The notes below the pieces were generated by a model. The model saw only the letters and a list, made by a program, of their open reading frames with translations. It was not told the origin of the DNA and did not search any database. A program made the position numbers and the translations under genes. A stretch of DNA of 64,000 nt from Lotus japonicus. Lineage: Eukaryota; Streptophyta; Magnoliopsida; Fabales; Fabaceae. This document shows positions 46,701 to 55,949 of this stretch, one piece after another. Each line of letters opens with the position of its first letter. Position 1 is the first letter of the stretch. The stretch covers positions 5,024,501 to 5,088,500 of the forward strand of contig NC_080042.1 of the NCBI RefSeq assembly GCF_012489685.1. Reading direction: 5' to 3'.

Positions 46701-49700
46701 TCGCTGTTGAGACTGAGTTGTGCTCGCATGAGCTCCTCTGATGCCGCGGGGTATTGGAACGCCCCCTGGTTCGCCGTCGGTCGCGACTCAGGAGGAGTCG
46801 CCGGAGTTCTTCAAACTGTTCGTGAGCCACCTCTTTCATCTCAGTAAGGGAACGCTCCAAATCATCCACTCTTGATTCCATCGCACTACGGGTCAGCACC
46901 ATACAACTCCCTTTTTGGATCGGGAGCTCTGATACCAAATGTTAGGTACCAGAAACAAAGTAGGAAAATAGGAACTGATTATACTAAAATAGCACTGAAT
47001 CCTCTGGAATGAACCCAGAAGCAGTGTTTGCAGTAGTACAAAGGAAATGAAATGAACAAGAAATGAACAAGAGCAATTTCGAGAGTGCTCTTTCTCTCCC
47101 AAGTCCTAGCCAATTTCTGTGATAGAACCCTGAAATCTGATATTATTTCTCACAAATCCCTAATTCCCAAATTGGGAACTAGAGCACAATACAAGAGAGA
47201 GAGAGTCCACACTCTCTAGAGAGTCCACACCCTCTTCCTAATCCCAATACCCAAATGATACAAAAGATACCCCAAACTCTCTAATGTTTGTTATTTATAG
47301 GCCACATGCCTCAATAACATTCTAACTAACTCACTAAGTATAACTAGGCCCAAAAGCTGATACATTTAACCCAAAATCTGATTCATAGGCCCAACCTATT
47401 AGTTTGACTCCACTATTCTGTTGCAAGGCCCAATTCTTCCTTAGTTGGGTATAGCCCATTCTGTCAAGGCAGAAGTCCAGTTGGTACCTCATCCTCTCTG
47501 GCCACACCTCTGCTGCTGGCACATTCCAGAAACATTCCCATCCACCCCTGACGACAAACTCTTCCCACCTTGCTATGCGTTCGTGATTTCCCATCGCCAC
47601 ACAACTCGACACAACCAGCGGCGCTAAGACCCAGTTACCACCGCCCCTGACGACAAAGTCTGGCGGCGCTGCCGGTGCCCGTTTGGCCGCCCAACTTGAC
47701 CAGAGAAGACCCGACTCTGTTTCATCTTCCTCTCCCTTCTCGTGGCAAGTGAAGATCATCTCCGCCTTCGCCGTCACCCACCATGGCACACCAACCTCCG
47801 GGCACATCACGTTGTTAGGTGGTTTTGATGGCGGCCGTTGGAGCGTTCCTGGCCCCACGAATGGTAACCCACGTGAAAATCTGAACTCTGTCGCCGTTAA
47901 CACCTTGGTCGTTCCTCCGATTGGGTTATCGGAAGCTTCAGACTTGCTTCTGATTTCTGTTTCTCCTTCCTGCACCTGCACAGTCACCACTGCGATCTCC
48001 AGTTTCCCTCGCGACGATCTCCAGTCTCTCTCTCTCAATACTAACATATATATCCTTAGCTAATAGTACTGGTCCCCTCCTTATCATTGAGAATCTGCCA
48101 CCTCACCAGGTAGTGGTTATTTTGGGATCCTAAGCTTCTAGAATGTAGGCCTCCAGCTGTGGCTTGGGCCTCCTAGCATAGACGTTGCCAAACCTGGGCC
48201 TGGAGCTTGGGTTTGCAACATATATGTTTTCCATGATTCCATCCTCTGTGAAATTTTATAATTCCCTTTCGTTTATCTCTAATACTCTTATTTGAGTCTG
48301 TACTTTTCATCTCTATTCTCTATTCTTTTCATTTCTTCTATTCTGTTCTCAGTTTCTTACCCTTTCTTTTCCTGGTTATTCTGTTTTCATTTGTTCAATG
48401 ATCCCTAATCTACTTACTTCCTATTTTATCTATAGTAGCACAATGGGGAAGCAAACTTGGTTTAGATTCACTTCACCCTCTTTATTCTCAGTTTAAATTT
48501 TTGCCTCCGATCCCCACGTCATTCTCTTACACTTCGGATGCGTTCGAGTAAACCACTTAATTAAGCACTTTGGAAATAAGCGCATATCGCATAAGCACTA
48601 AATCGTAAGTAACTGAGAGTAGGCTATGGATAAGCATAAGCTCTTATTCATAAGCTAAACTGATCAGCTTGAGAAAATAAGCTCAAAACAGCTCATAGGT
48701 AGGCCATAAGCTATTCACATAAGCTATCTAAAAACTTGCATAAGCACTTAAACTATGTGTTGGTGAATGGAAGCTCCTCTATCAAGCAAGAAAGAAGCGG
48801 GTATTCCCACAGCAGAGTCACCATTGACTCTTTATTATTATTGTAAATTAGTTTATCAAGATGTCAATCTGAGATCTTATTTCAGCTCAATAATTTCTTT
48901 CAAACAGGGCCTTAGTCTTGGTTGGTTTGTGCACTGGCTCTCTTCTAGTCCTCTTTAACAATGGCAAGTTAAGAACAAGTTTCATCACATAATTCAAGGG
49001 TTGCTAATAGGATCAGACAAGGCTAGATATGAGATACGTTTTATTATGATAAAATTTGTTGTGGTAGGTATTACCATGTTAGGATTAATTTTGTAAAGAA
49101 TGTTTGAGATAGACTAGGAAGCTCTTTGAGATAAACTAGGAAAATTATCTATATATTATACTTCTACTTCAAGTGTAATACACATCATATCACATTATCA
49201 ATCAGAAAATAATATTCATTTGAATAATATTTCTTTCAACTTTACATGTTGGTGAAAGCCAAAAACGGGGATAATGAGTTACACAGTTCATTGTCTTGGG
49301 TAGAAGATTTACCCGGTGAATAGAGAAGTCATTGTAACTTTTAAGTTCCTCTATAACTCTGTCCAAAGTGCATTCAAAGCCAAAAGCACCTACTGGATGT
49401 AGCTTCCTGGCAAAGCGAATGACATCCTCATCACTATAAATTCGCCTTATCAACAAAGGATGGTTTGCAATCTGGAATAGGAATAACAAAATAAAGAGAC
49501 ATATATGAATAAGAATAATATTAAAAAGCTAGACTTTAAGTCTATAAATATGCACAGCATCAATAACCTTGCGAAACTGAACAAAATAGTTATTTATTTG
49601 TCGTCGAGGAAGAACTTCAAGAACATTGTTCGAATTAAGCTCAGAACATTTGGCCATCCGAGCCTGTGAAACAGCACGGTACTCCTCAATGGCTTCCTTG

Positions 49701-52700
49701 TAAGCACTTTCCTGTTGCTTTTCCATTACAACATATTCAACCTGCAATGATTTTATTATCCTAATTGGCCTTTAAAACTTTATAAAAAGCATCTTAAGAA
49801 AAACAGATAAATGACAGGATCTGTTGAAGATAAAGAGCATAACAACTCAACAAATTCAGAGCACTCAAGGTGACAAACATACCTGCTGTATTTTCGGAAC
49901 AAGTTGCTGCATCACATCAGATTTCAGACGCCGCAAAATAAATGGCCCTAAGATGGACTTCATACGACCAATTAAATCTCTATCTTCTGCATTTAGTAAC
50001 TTCTTTAAATCAACATCTTCAGAAGCAAAAATATCAGGCATCATAAACTCCAATAGTGACCATAACTCCTGCAACAAATTCAAGACATGGCTTACTTCAT
50101 GAAATAGATATACTAGCAAAACCAACAGGAAGATATGACAGAGTTTATTGAAATTCAAGTACAGTCTTGACACAGAGTAACAAATACAAGGTTTTTCCTT
50201 ATGTTCACCCAGGTAGAAACAGTTTTTACATGAGCCTATCAAAAACTTCTACACTGTTTCTTGCAAGTTGTATATTGCATATTTTTTTCAAAAGGAACAG
50301 TATAACATAAAATGGATGAAAAATCCAGGACTAAACAGTTTCCCAACCTTCAATTGTCATACAATGATACATTGGCCTTAAGATCAACAATGGAATCAAC
50401 AAGCAGTAGCATTGAACGAATATGTAAGGCAAACAGTAGTGTTAGGCATAAAATTTATTTTGAATGAATAAATTTCTAATTTCATAAAACTATCATATGT
50501 TAGGCCAGAAGTATAGTTAGACATCCAGGGGAGCAAGGCTTATAAGAAACCTACCTACAAAGTAGAAAATATGGAAATAAAGGTAATATCTACTGCAGGA
50601 ATACTAGAATACTCGTGCAGCAGGGGAAAAGTGGGAAGGTGTGAGGTGTGAACTCTGTTAGATCTTATCAATGAAAAGTAATGAGAGACAAAGGGAAGGC
50701 TTTCAGCGACTGACTGGGGATCTGGGGTCTTTGGACATGAAGGAAGCAGATCCCTAGAGTCTACTCTACAGTGTCTAACAATCTACCCTTTTTCATTTTT
50801 CTTTCATTAATGTTCTTTTTGTACTTCTAATTTAGAGGAAATACAGAGGTCTTCTTCTTCTGCAAGGAATTAATCTACATAGTTTTGGAAAGAAATTAAA
50901 TTCCTATCAGAATGATGTAACTATTCCAGCATACAATGTAAGGTACAACTAAAAAACCCTCAAATTTTAAGCTAATTTTCAGTTTCAAAATAACCATCCT
51001 ATCAAAAGATTCAAAACATGCTTAAAGTAACCCTTAAAGAGGTAGATGTTCAAACCAGAGACCAACCCTAAAATTAAAATCTGAAAGAAAAAGATGCAAT
51101 AAATTACTTGTTTCTGTCACAATGAAAAAGATGTTGTTAGAGGCTTAGTGTTACGCATGCATGTATAATACATGTAACAGCTGTCCATTATTTCAGAGAG
51201 TATGTTAGTTAGTTTCCGTTAGAAACTGTCTTTTATAACCATCTAGCAGTTGCATCTGTTGTAACTGCACTGAGTCTAATCTGCTGCTATAAACATATAT
51301 CGCGAACTCAACTTTTAGCACGTATTGCCATGGTCAGAATTCTCAGATACTTGCTCTGTTTTTCTTTCATTTTATAGCTCAGTTACCAAATGTTATCATG
51401 GTATCAGAGCCTTGGCTCTTACTAATGGCTGGTCTGTACAGCATCTGCAAAATGTAATTAGAAACATCCCCCCTTTAAGCTACTCTCAAAGACTCAACTT
51501 TAATGAGCCCACTCACCTCTTCCAAAATAACTCAAGTCAGGACATGTACTACTCCAACTCTTTCTCCTTAATGTTTTTTACAACCTCAGCTTTATTCCAC
51601 CTAAACTCGCAATCCCCACTCCCGCTTGCAGCCAAAAGTAATCAGTCGGTATGGTAATATTATCCACTTGAAAATTAGGATGGAACAAGTATGCATCCAA
51701 TTATTGAAAGGAAACATCAAACCATTCTGCAGTGTTGAAAATGAAGAGAACTGAGAGAAAAAGAAAGAGAGAGAAGAGAGGCACTTAGCATTTTCTGAAA
51801 AACTGAACTGTATTGTTAATAGATACAGAATACACAGAAGAGGCTTGATTTATAATAACATTGTAATTCTAGCGACAACATATAAAAACTTGTTTTGTTC
51901 AGTAACAGCCTAACAGGAAATAATCAAGAAACATCCACACTGCAGCAATGACATGTACTCTATAAGTTATACATACATGTAGATCATTTTGAAGAGGGGT
52001 CCCAGTCAGCATCAACCGTTGGTTTGCATTTCGTGCGACAGACATTAGATTTTTCCACCTAAAGCTATTTTTATCCTTCAAAGCATGTGCCTCGTCCATC
52101 AGCACGCAGCTCCACCTCCAACGCTTCAGAATTTTACGATCATCTTTCTGCTGCGCACTAGAGCAAATATAAATTATAAAAATTTATTCCGCATTTAAAA
52201 GAGTTACATAATTAGCAATATTGTATAGAGAAAAGAACCTGTGTCGTTCAAAAAGCGAGTAGCACACAAGAAGAACATTAAATGGGGGAGGCAATCCAGC
52301 CTTAGACAAGGAGTTCAACTCCTTGCAGTATGCTGCACGTGCTGCCCCGTGATATTGAAGAATGGAAAAGGATGGACACCACCTCTTTAATTCCCTTTCC
52401 CAGTTTTCCAATACAGAAGCAGGACATACTATAAGATGTGGACCAGAATCATTATGCAAGTGCTTCAACAAAGTTAAATAAGTGATGGCCTGGAAGACAA
52501 AAGAGCACATGAAATATCTTACTCTAAAAAGTCAAGGCTTAAAAACAAAACTAGACAAATGAACAAACCAAAGGAGGGCAACTAACCTGAATCGTTTTGC
52601 CAAGGCCCATTTCATCTGCTAATATGGCTGTGTGACACATTAAATCAAATTTCAATCATACTAATCTCCAAAACACATACTTATTCCATAATTACAATTT

Positions 52701-53959
52701 ATGACCAGAAATGTTCAAACTAAATAGATAAATAAAACAATTATATCAATACTATGATATAGATGAACTTAAATCACAATGGCATAGGCATTACATAATG
52801 ATGTATCGATCAGCAAAAAGCCAAAAACTCAGGAGCTCCAAATGTCAAACACAAAGCAATCATGTCATTCAACAACAAAGAATACACAGCCCTGACATGA
52901 AAATGCCACATGATGAGATATCCAAAATGAAAGATCTATCCACTCTGTCATTGTCTCGCACAATTTTGAATTGATGGAAAGAGACAGAGTGGAGTAGAAT
53001 TATAACAGGTTGCATTCCTATTTGGGTGATACAGGATGCAACTACTCTTTCTCTCCATTCCATCATTTAAATGATCCATTTTGCTCAATTCCACCCCCAT
53101 TCAGTTCTGGTCTAAATTACATATACCCAAACATAGCAACGACACACACGGTAACACCCTAGCACAAAAACACAACTCCAGTCCAAACAATTTAAATTCA
53201 GGATAACAAAAACCTGTAAAAATGCAAACAAAAACCCCAAACACTCACCTCCTGCAATGCCCTTCCTATACAGCAGGAGCAAGAAATTGACACCAACCAG
53301 TTGATAAGGCTTGAGCAGAGGCTGAAAATCCGAATCCTCCTCCTCGGACGCACACGCAACATCAACATCATCCTACCAAAATCAAACAACATTTCACCGC
53401 ATGCCATTGTCATAGCTTAAACAAACTTCAAAATCTCAAAAGAAACAAGAAAGAAAGAAAAAAAGCGAAATGCTCACACACACGTTCACACCTGAGTTAC
53501 GATTCTGACTGAAGAAGATTCCACCTCCGAATACCTCTCACATGCGGTACCCGTAGACCCGAACAGCTCTCCCTTCAACTCCGCTGAGATTCTCGCGCAC
53601 TTCTGCAAAGCCCTACCAACCACATCCTCTTCCTCAACTTCGCACAACTCAACGTCGCCACCGTCCTCCTCGTCTTCGTCGTCGTCGTCATCGTCGATAA
53701 TGAACCGGCGGCCACGACTCGCCAGGGGCTGAGCTCCGCCGTCGGCGTCGTCCAGTTCGTGGAGGCTCTCCGGAAAAGTAGCAGATTCTCGTGTGATCTC
53801 GACGCAATCGTCGTCGTCGTCGGAAGAAGCTTGGGGGTTGTAAGCGAAGGACTCGATTGGAGGAGGAGAAGAAGAGCGAGGTCGTTTGAGAATTCGTGAG
53901 GGTTTGAAGGAGTGATTCTCCCATTCGTCATCGGAGATTTCGTACAATTCGGGCTTCAT
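34442..53959 (-). CDS. CHR19: SNF2 chromatin-remodelling ATPase, CHR19/ETL1 (SMARCAD1-like)
   Basis: Twelve exons join in phase (high to low): 53959-53492, 53372-53249, 52627-52587, 52489-52239, 52157-51977, 50068-49883, 49741-49568, 49471-49313, 40739-40662, 40556-40420, 34916-34698 and 34601-34442, giving 2178 nt and a 725-residue nuclear protein. The N-terminus ([20 protein letters not shown]) and the order of the helicase motifs match plant CHR19/ETL1, of similar length (about 760 residues in Arabidopsis). Such proteins use ATP hydrolysis to move or edit nucleosomes. All introns used have GT-AG borders. Introns 8 (49312-40740) and 10 (40419-34917) are 8.6 and 5.5 kb because of transposons; intron 5 holds an LTR relic. 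I see no stop or frameshift, so the gene looks functional provided the large introns are spliced. Small exon edges are my inference. Confidence 0.92.
35566..35823 (+). repeat. 5' LTR of the small copia element
   Basis: About 95% alike to 37893-38148 by eye. Both contain AGAGCATTTAATGCTCTTAA, a short palindrome, and end just before the primer-binding site at 35824-35835. Confidence 0.85.
35916..36194 (+). pseudogene. Copia gag N-terminal fragment
   Basis: The frame contains [20 protein letters not shown] and RGKLGYLT...[16 protein letters not shown], the conserved start of plant copia gag (the UBN2/gag_3 type). It breaks off after SMEEDN at the junction with the inverted block at about 36188. 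Confidence 0.85.
36196..36591 (-). pseudogene. Copia RNase H, inverted block
   Basis: The minus-strand frame reads [20 protein letters not shown], then [39 protein letters not shown] and [15 protein letters not shown], the Ty1/copia RNase H with its catalytic Asp and Glu residues. It ends where the plus-strand tail at 37614 picks up the same [10 protein letters not shown] stop at 36592-36594 separates it from the reverse transcriptase frame. Confidence 0.88.
36595..37098 (-). pseudogene. Copia reverse transcriptase, inverted block
   Basis: The frame includes [36 protein letters not shown], the catalytic [12 protein letters not shown], and [20 protein letters not shown]. Upstream, a further RT piece lies at 37470-37240 ([49 protein letters not shown]) in a different frame, so the pol is frameshifted around 37100-37240. 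Confidence 0.9.
37240..37470 (-). pseudogene. Copia reverse transcriptase N-terminal piece
   Basis: Start of the copia RT domain on the minus strand ([35 protein letters not shown]). It precedes the RT frame at 37098-36595 in the same inverted block. Integrase and protease were not found. Confidence 0.85.
37608..37838 (+). pseudogene. Copia RNase H C-terminal tail, plus strand
   Basis: The frame reads [51 protein letters not shown] and [14 protein letters not shown], the end of copia RNase H. A purine tract (AATTGAGAGGGAG, 37880-37892) then leads directly into the 3' LTR, so this is the true 3' end of the element. Confidence 0.9.
37893..38148 (+). repeat. 3' LTR of the small copia element
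   Basis: Starts TGTCAACAGACTG after the purine tract and ends TTTCAACT before the TATAT duplication. Confidence 0.85.
38154..38874 (-). pseudogene. Degraded retroelement interior
   Basis: The stretch lies on the internal side of the minus-strand primer-binding site at 38875. It has no long frame, and looks like frameshifted retroelement sequence. The copia element at 35566 is inserted in or next to it. Confidence 0.35.
38875..39166 (-). repeat. Primer-binding site and 279-bp LTR of a truncated element
   Basis: GCTCTGATACCA (38875-38886) is a tRNA-iMet primer site on the minus strand, followed by an LTR starting TGATAGAACCC (38888) and ending GTATCTATCA (39166); the ends are inverted copies of each other. 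It shares AATTCCCAATTTGGGAA and CTTATTTATAGGC with the sequence inserted at 47120. It lies within intron 10 of the remodeller gene. Confidence 0.6.
39167..40419 (-). other. CHR19: Intron 10 proximal part, no other feature
   Basis: AT-rich non-coding DNA between the truncated LTR and exon 10. I see no coding frame or recognisable repeat here. Confidence 0.6.
41405..41551. mobile_element. 147-bp hAT-type MITE
   Basis: A perfect 8-bp duplication TTCCTGCC flanks it (41397-41404 and 41552-41559). The ends are CAGTGCTGTCAAAT and, on the other strand, CAATGTTATCAAAT, an imperfect 14-bp inverted repeat. The interior is rich in CGCTATT and AATAGCG motifs and non-coding. Eight-base duplications and CA(G)TG-type ends are the marks of hAT elements. 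It lies in intron 8 of the remodeller gene, inside an older sequence that itself begins GTTGTCAAATTGC at 41288. Confidence 0.85.
41950..42333 (-). repeat. 3' LTR of the gypsy element (384 bp)
   Basis: Plus-strand edges TGTTAGGTACC and GGGTTTGCAACA. Contains a CT microsatellite (around 42134-42150) and ACATATATATCC. Bases 42334-42347 form the adjoining polypurine tract (minus-strand AAGGGGGGAGAGA). Confidence 0.9.
42243..44225 (-). pseudogene. Gypsy RNase H, integrase and chromodomain
   Basis: The 660-codon frame carries an RNase H ([47 protein letters not shown]), the integrase zinc finger ([18 protein letters not shown] then CEVCQRNK), the integrase core with its three acidic residues ([43 protein letters not shown]), and a C-terminal chromodomain ([30 protein letters not shown]). 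The chromodomain places the element among chromoviruses, which use it to target chromatin. This frame is intact but is separated from the reverse transcriptase by a stop, and its last codons overlap the 3' LTR (42243-42333). Confidence 0.92.
44250..45100 (-). pseudogene. Gypsy reverse transcriptase, frameshifted
   Basis: The upstream piece (45100-44579) reads [59 protein letters not shown] and [20 protein letters not shown]. Just past it, the catalytic region [14 protein letters not shown] lies in another frame: the T-run at 44581-44587 has seven bases where eight would keep frame, so a one-base loss broke the gene next to its active site. A further frame change leads to 44492-44250 ([38 protein letters not shown]), which ends in a stop at 44250-44252 before the RNase H frame. 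Confidence 0.9.
44962..45689 (-). pseudogene. Gypsy protease region
   Basis: The frame 45689-45438 has a retropepsin pattern [20 protein letters not shown], where the usual D-S/T-G-A is D-C-G-A; a Cys in this place may affect activity. The overlapping frame 45441-44962 continues with [20 protein letters not shown] and [18 protein letters not shown], typical of the protease-RT linker, so a frameshift lies near 45440. Confidence 0.85.
45937..46938 (-). pseudogene. Gypsy gag
   Basis: The 333-codon frame starts within or next to the primer-binding site; the likely start is the Met at [20 protein letters not shown]. It contains a coiled-coil start, an Arg/Ser/His-rich patch (about residues 50-110) and the gag core: [50 protein letters not shown] and [20 protein letters not shown]. 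The CCHC knuckle expected further on is at about 45770-45810 in a different frame ([12 protein letters not shown], from the plus-strand ATTTGTCTCCACACTTAAAGC), so the gag end is frameshifted. Confidence 0.85.
46926..46937 (-). other. Primer-binding site of the gypsy element
   Basis: GCTCTGATACCA on the plus strand (complement of TGGTATCAGAGC), two bases from the 5' LTR edge at 46940. Confidence 0.9.
46940..48220 (-). repeat. 5' LTR of the gypsy element, carrying an insertion
   Basis: The parts 46940-47119 and 48025-48220 match the 384-bp 3' LTR closely (edges TGTTAGGTACC and GGGTTTGCAACA). About 0.9 kb of foreign DNA (47120-48024) lies between them, replacing a few bases of the CT-rich part. 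Confidence 0.88.
47120..48024. mobile_element. Insertion in the 5' LTR: LTR fragment plus GC-rich block
   Basis: The left 230 bases (TGATAGAACCCTG, AATTCCCAAATTGGGAACT, TTATTTATAGGCC) match the LTR at 38888-39166. The rest (about 47450-48020) is GC-rich and unlike its surroundings, with long open frames on both strands (minus 48047-47334; plus 47683-48063). No domain is recognised; the plus strand contains CGTCACCCACCATGGC. It may be gene-derived DNA carried by a retroelement. No target duplication was found. Confidence 0.5.
48530..48760. repeat. AAGC/GCTTAT-rich MITE-like repeat
   Basis: The stretch is full of ATAAGC and GCTTAT motifs in both directions (AAATAAGCGCATATCGCATAAGC, GCATAAGCTCTTATTC, CCATAAGCTATTCACATAAGC), so it can fold extensively. 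It resembles a small foldback element common in legume introns, but I could not define its ends. Confidence 0.35.
49313..53372 (-). CDS. CHR19: CHR19 exons 2-8: helicase lobe 1 and insertion
   Basis: Residues 157-528. Visible motifs: [15 protein letters not shown] (motif ahead of the P-loop), Walker [10 protein letters not shown] at 201-209 carried by a 41-nt exon, [16 protein letters not shown] (motif Ia), the DEAH box at 316-319, [11 protein letters not shown] at 343-353, [13 protein letters not shown], and [18 protein letters not shown]. Exon 5 must use the acceptor at 52158-52159 (reading SAQQKDD) to keep frame, not the nearer CAG at 52151-52153. The SNF2-specific linker [14 protein letters not shown] and [12 protein letters not shown] end this part. 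Confidence 0.88.
51149..51410 (+). repeat. Copia-type LTR relic with primer-binding site, intron 5
   Basis: A 250-bp TG...CA block (TGTTACGCATGCATG to AAATGTTATCA, 51149-51398) is followed at once by TGGTATCAGAGC (51399-51410), a tRNA-iMet primer site on the plus strand. Inside it, TGTATAATACATG forms a palindrome. The following sequence up to about 51650 looks like a decayed gag start. It lies antisense in intron 5 of the remodeller gene. Confidence 0.7.
53492..53959 (-). CDS. CHR19: CHR19 exon 1: acidic N-terminal region
   Basis: Residues 1-156. The start is the first ATG, in the motif [20 protein letters not shown]. Low-complexity acidic blocks follow ([11 protein letters not shown] near residues 45-55; [18 protein letters not shown] near 86-103). 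The region is GC-rich and, because of the GAC/GAT repeats, other frames here are also open by chance. Donor GTGTGAACG follows codon 156. Confidence 0.9.
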
Positions 53960-54576
53960 CGTCGTGTTGTGTGCCCTAAGGCAGAGAAGAGAAGAAGAAA
54001 ATGGAGAGAAAGTTGAAATGAAAATGAAGAATTTTGGAGTGAGAAAATGGGTGGAATCAGGAGAGTCAGGAAATTGAAAAGGAAAACTCAGAATGTGGAA
54101 AGTGGAAAGTGACGAGCGCGGGGAACGTAAGCCATATACGCTAGGGCCACGGGTACTATGACCAAAACCTCACTTGTCGGAGAGCTTTCATTCAGCGACA
54201 CCTCACTTTATTTCTATTTCATTCACACTAGATTTTGCACTCATTCAGTCATTTGTGAGATTTTCTGAATAACATGTGTCCACTACTATGATTATAAAAT
54301 ATAAAGATAAATTTGTCCTCAAATAATAGTTTAAGGAGTAAGAATTATGAGACATATCTTTCAAAAAAAAAATGATGAGACATACCGGTTAGGGTAAGGG
54401 AGGTTTCGGACTCTATTTCTGAAAGATGTAATCTATCTTTCCAATGTACTAAAAAATATAATATAGAGATAAGCTTATGTGGATCATGATGAAATTGCAA
54501 ATTAAAATTAAGAGAATTATTAGTTAAAGTGGTTTGTGTAATGTTTTGTAATCAATATCCCTGATTGTTCATCTAA
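53960..54576 (-). promoter_or_regulatory. CHR19: 5' flank of CHR19, presumed leader and promoter
   Basis: The region upstream of the CHR19 ATG is AG-rich near the start (GAAGAAGAAAATGG on the plus strand) as in plant 5' leaders. No clear TATA box can be assigned with confidence, which is common for housekeeping-type plant promoters. The first Helitron begins 617 bases upstream of the start codon, so it limits the native promoter. This is an inference from position only. Confidence 0.4.
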
Positions 54577-55074
54577 TCTAATATAACACAAAACTCAATG
54601 GTATAGTTATACTACACCAATCTATACATAATATCTATATTTATATCTATATATAATCTATATCTATATCTATATATAATATAAAGCAAAATCACTCCAA
54701 GAACCATTTTGCCACGTGTCAACACCACAATGATTCTACTACGAGAGTGAATTTAGGAGTTTTCGTGCCACATGTCATTCTCTCACGCAACGGTTACCAT
54801 TCCTATTCACTAGACTACTAGAAAGATATTTCCCACCCACTAGAAAGATAACTTCCCACCTCAAAAAATAACTTCTACCATCTAACTTCTCACCCACTCT
54901 CATCAGAGATCACATCTCTCTCTCCCACTATGTCTTTCTCCTTTGAAAATCACACATCATGTTCCAAAATCTTCTTTTCAACCGTAAAGAAAAACTGCAT
55001 TCAAAAACACTTCTTCTATAAATTTCCCATGTCTCTTCATAATTCATTCATCACCATTCCATCTAAAAATTATC

Positions 55075-55590
55075 ATGGCTTAGTCTTACTATTGACGATG
55101 TCTCTTCCATTTCAAAATGAAAAGTATGGGTGGAGGGTTATTCTGAAGGTGGTGCAGAAGTGGTTGACTCCAAGTTTTGATCATTCAAAACTTCCTAACT
55201 CAATGGTGTTAGTTTTAATGGATGCAAAGGTTCGACTTCCATGTTGTTTTATAATTGATATATCGATTTGACTCGATGTTGGTTTAAATTTTTTAAGTCT
55301 ATCATGTTCACTTACCTGTTCTCAATCTACAGGGTGGCAAGATCCATGGCACAGTGCGAAAGACTCATGCTTATAAGTTTAATCCTTTGTTAGTTGAGAG
55401 TTGAGCATACATGTTATCATATTTCACTGTTAGTGATAGCATTCTTGATTTCCGTACAACGTCTCATGCTCACAAGATATATAATCTTTGAGTTTGATTA
55501 GGTTGTTCAAACCCTAACCAACATCCCTATTCATATGTTTCTGTTTCTGATATCATGTTCAATGATCCAGATCAAACCCTGTTAGTTGGT
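55075..55590 (+). pseudogene. Helitron RPA-like OB-fold gene, broken copy
   Basis: Same two-exon layout as the intact gene at 61831-62341. The first exon has a stop as third codon and a further lesion after SISK, but the rest still reads WRVILKVVQKWLTPSFDHSK and LPNSMVLVLMDAK. The second exon (from 55333) reads GGKIHGTVRKTHAYKFNP, then a stop after LLVES. It corresponds to the RPA70-like (DUF223) proteins found in plant Helitrons. Confidence 0.75.
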
Positions 55591-55949
55591 GAGATTTCAA
55601 ACTAAATTTGTATACATCCGTAAAATTATTTGTAATCTACCATATTTTGTTTGTCTTGCAGATATGATAGGGATCCTCACCGACTATAGCGGCGAGTAGG
55701 AATTCAAAAAAAATCATCAAGTGCGAAAGAGGATTACCATAGAGATTGAACAAGAAGGGTAATTATTAGTATTTTTAACAAAAATGCAAAATCTATTGAA
55801 ATTTTGAATCCATGTCCCAATTATTGTAAATAACAATTTAATCATAAGTCCGTTGAAAACAGAGTGAGGGTTGAGTCTGCATTTTTTGGAAGCTACATCT
55901 AGGAGCTACTCTCTGCTTTATCTTCACGCAATTTGACCAACACTTTCTA

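Larger units (their letters stand above)
41950..48220 (-). mobile_element. Ty3/gypsy chromovirus-type element in intron 8
   Basis: A minus-strand element with all usual parts: 5' LTR (46940-48220, interrupted), primer-binding site (46926-46937), gag, protease, reverse transcriptase, RNase H, integrase, chromodomain, polypurine tract and 3' LTR (41950-42333). It is flanked by TATAT (41945-41949 and 48221-48225). Pol is broken by frame changes, so it is not autonomous now. It sits in the same orientation as the host gene, inside the intron between exons 8 and 9. Confidence 0.93.

Noticed and set aside
53575..53931. Other long minus-strand frames overlapping exon 1 of CHR19
   Set aside because: Repeats of GAC/GAT codons keep all frames open; only the frame with [13 protein letters not shown] continues through the helicase exons.
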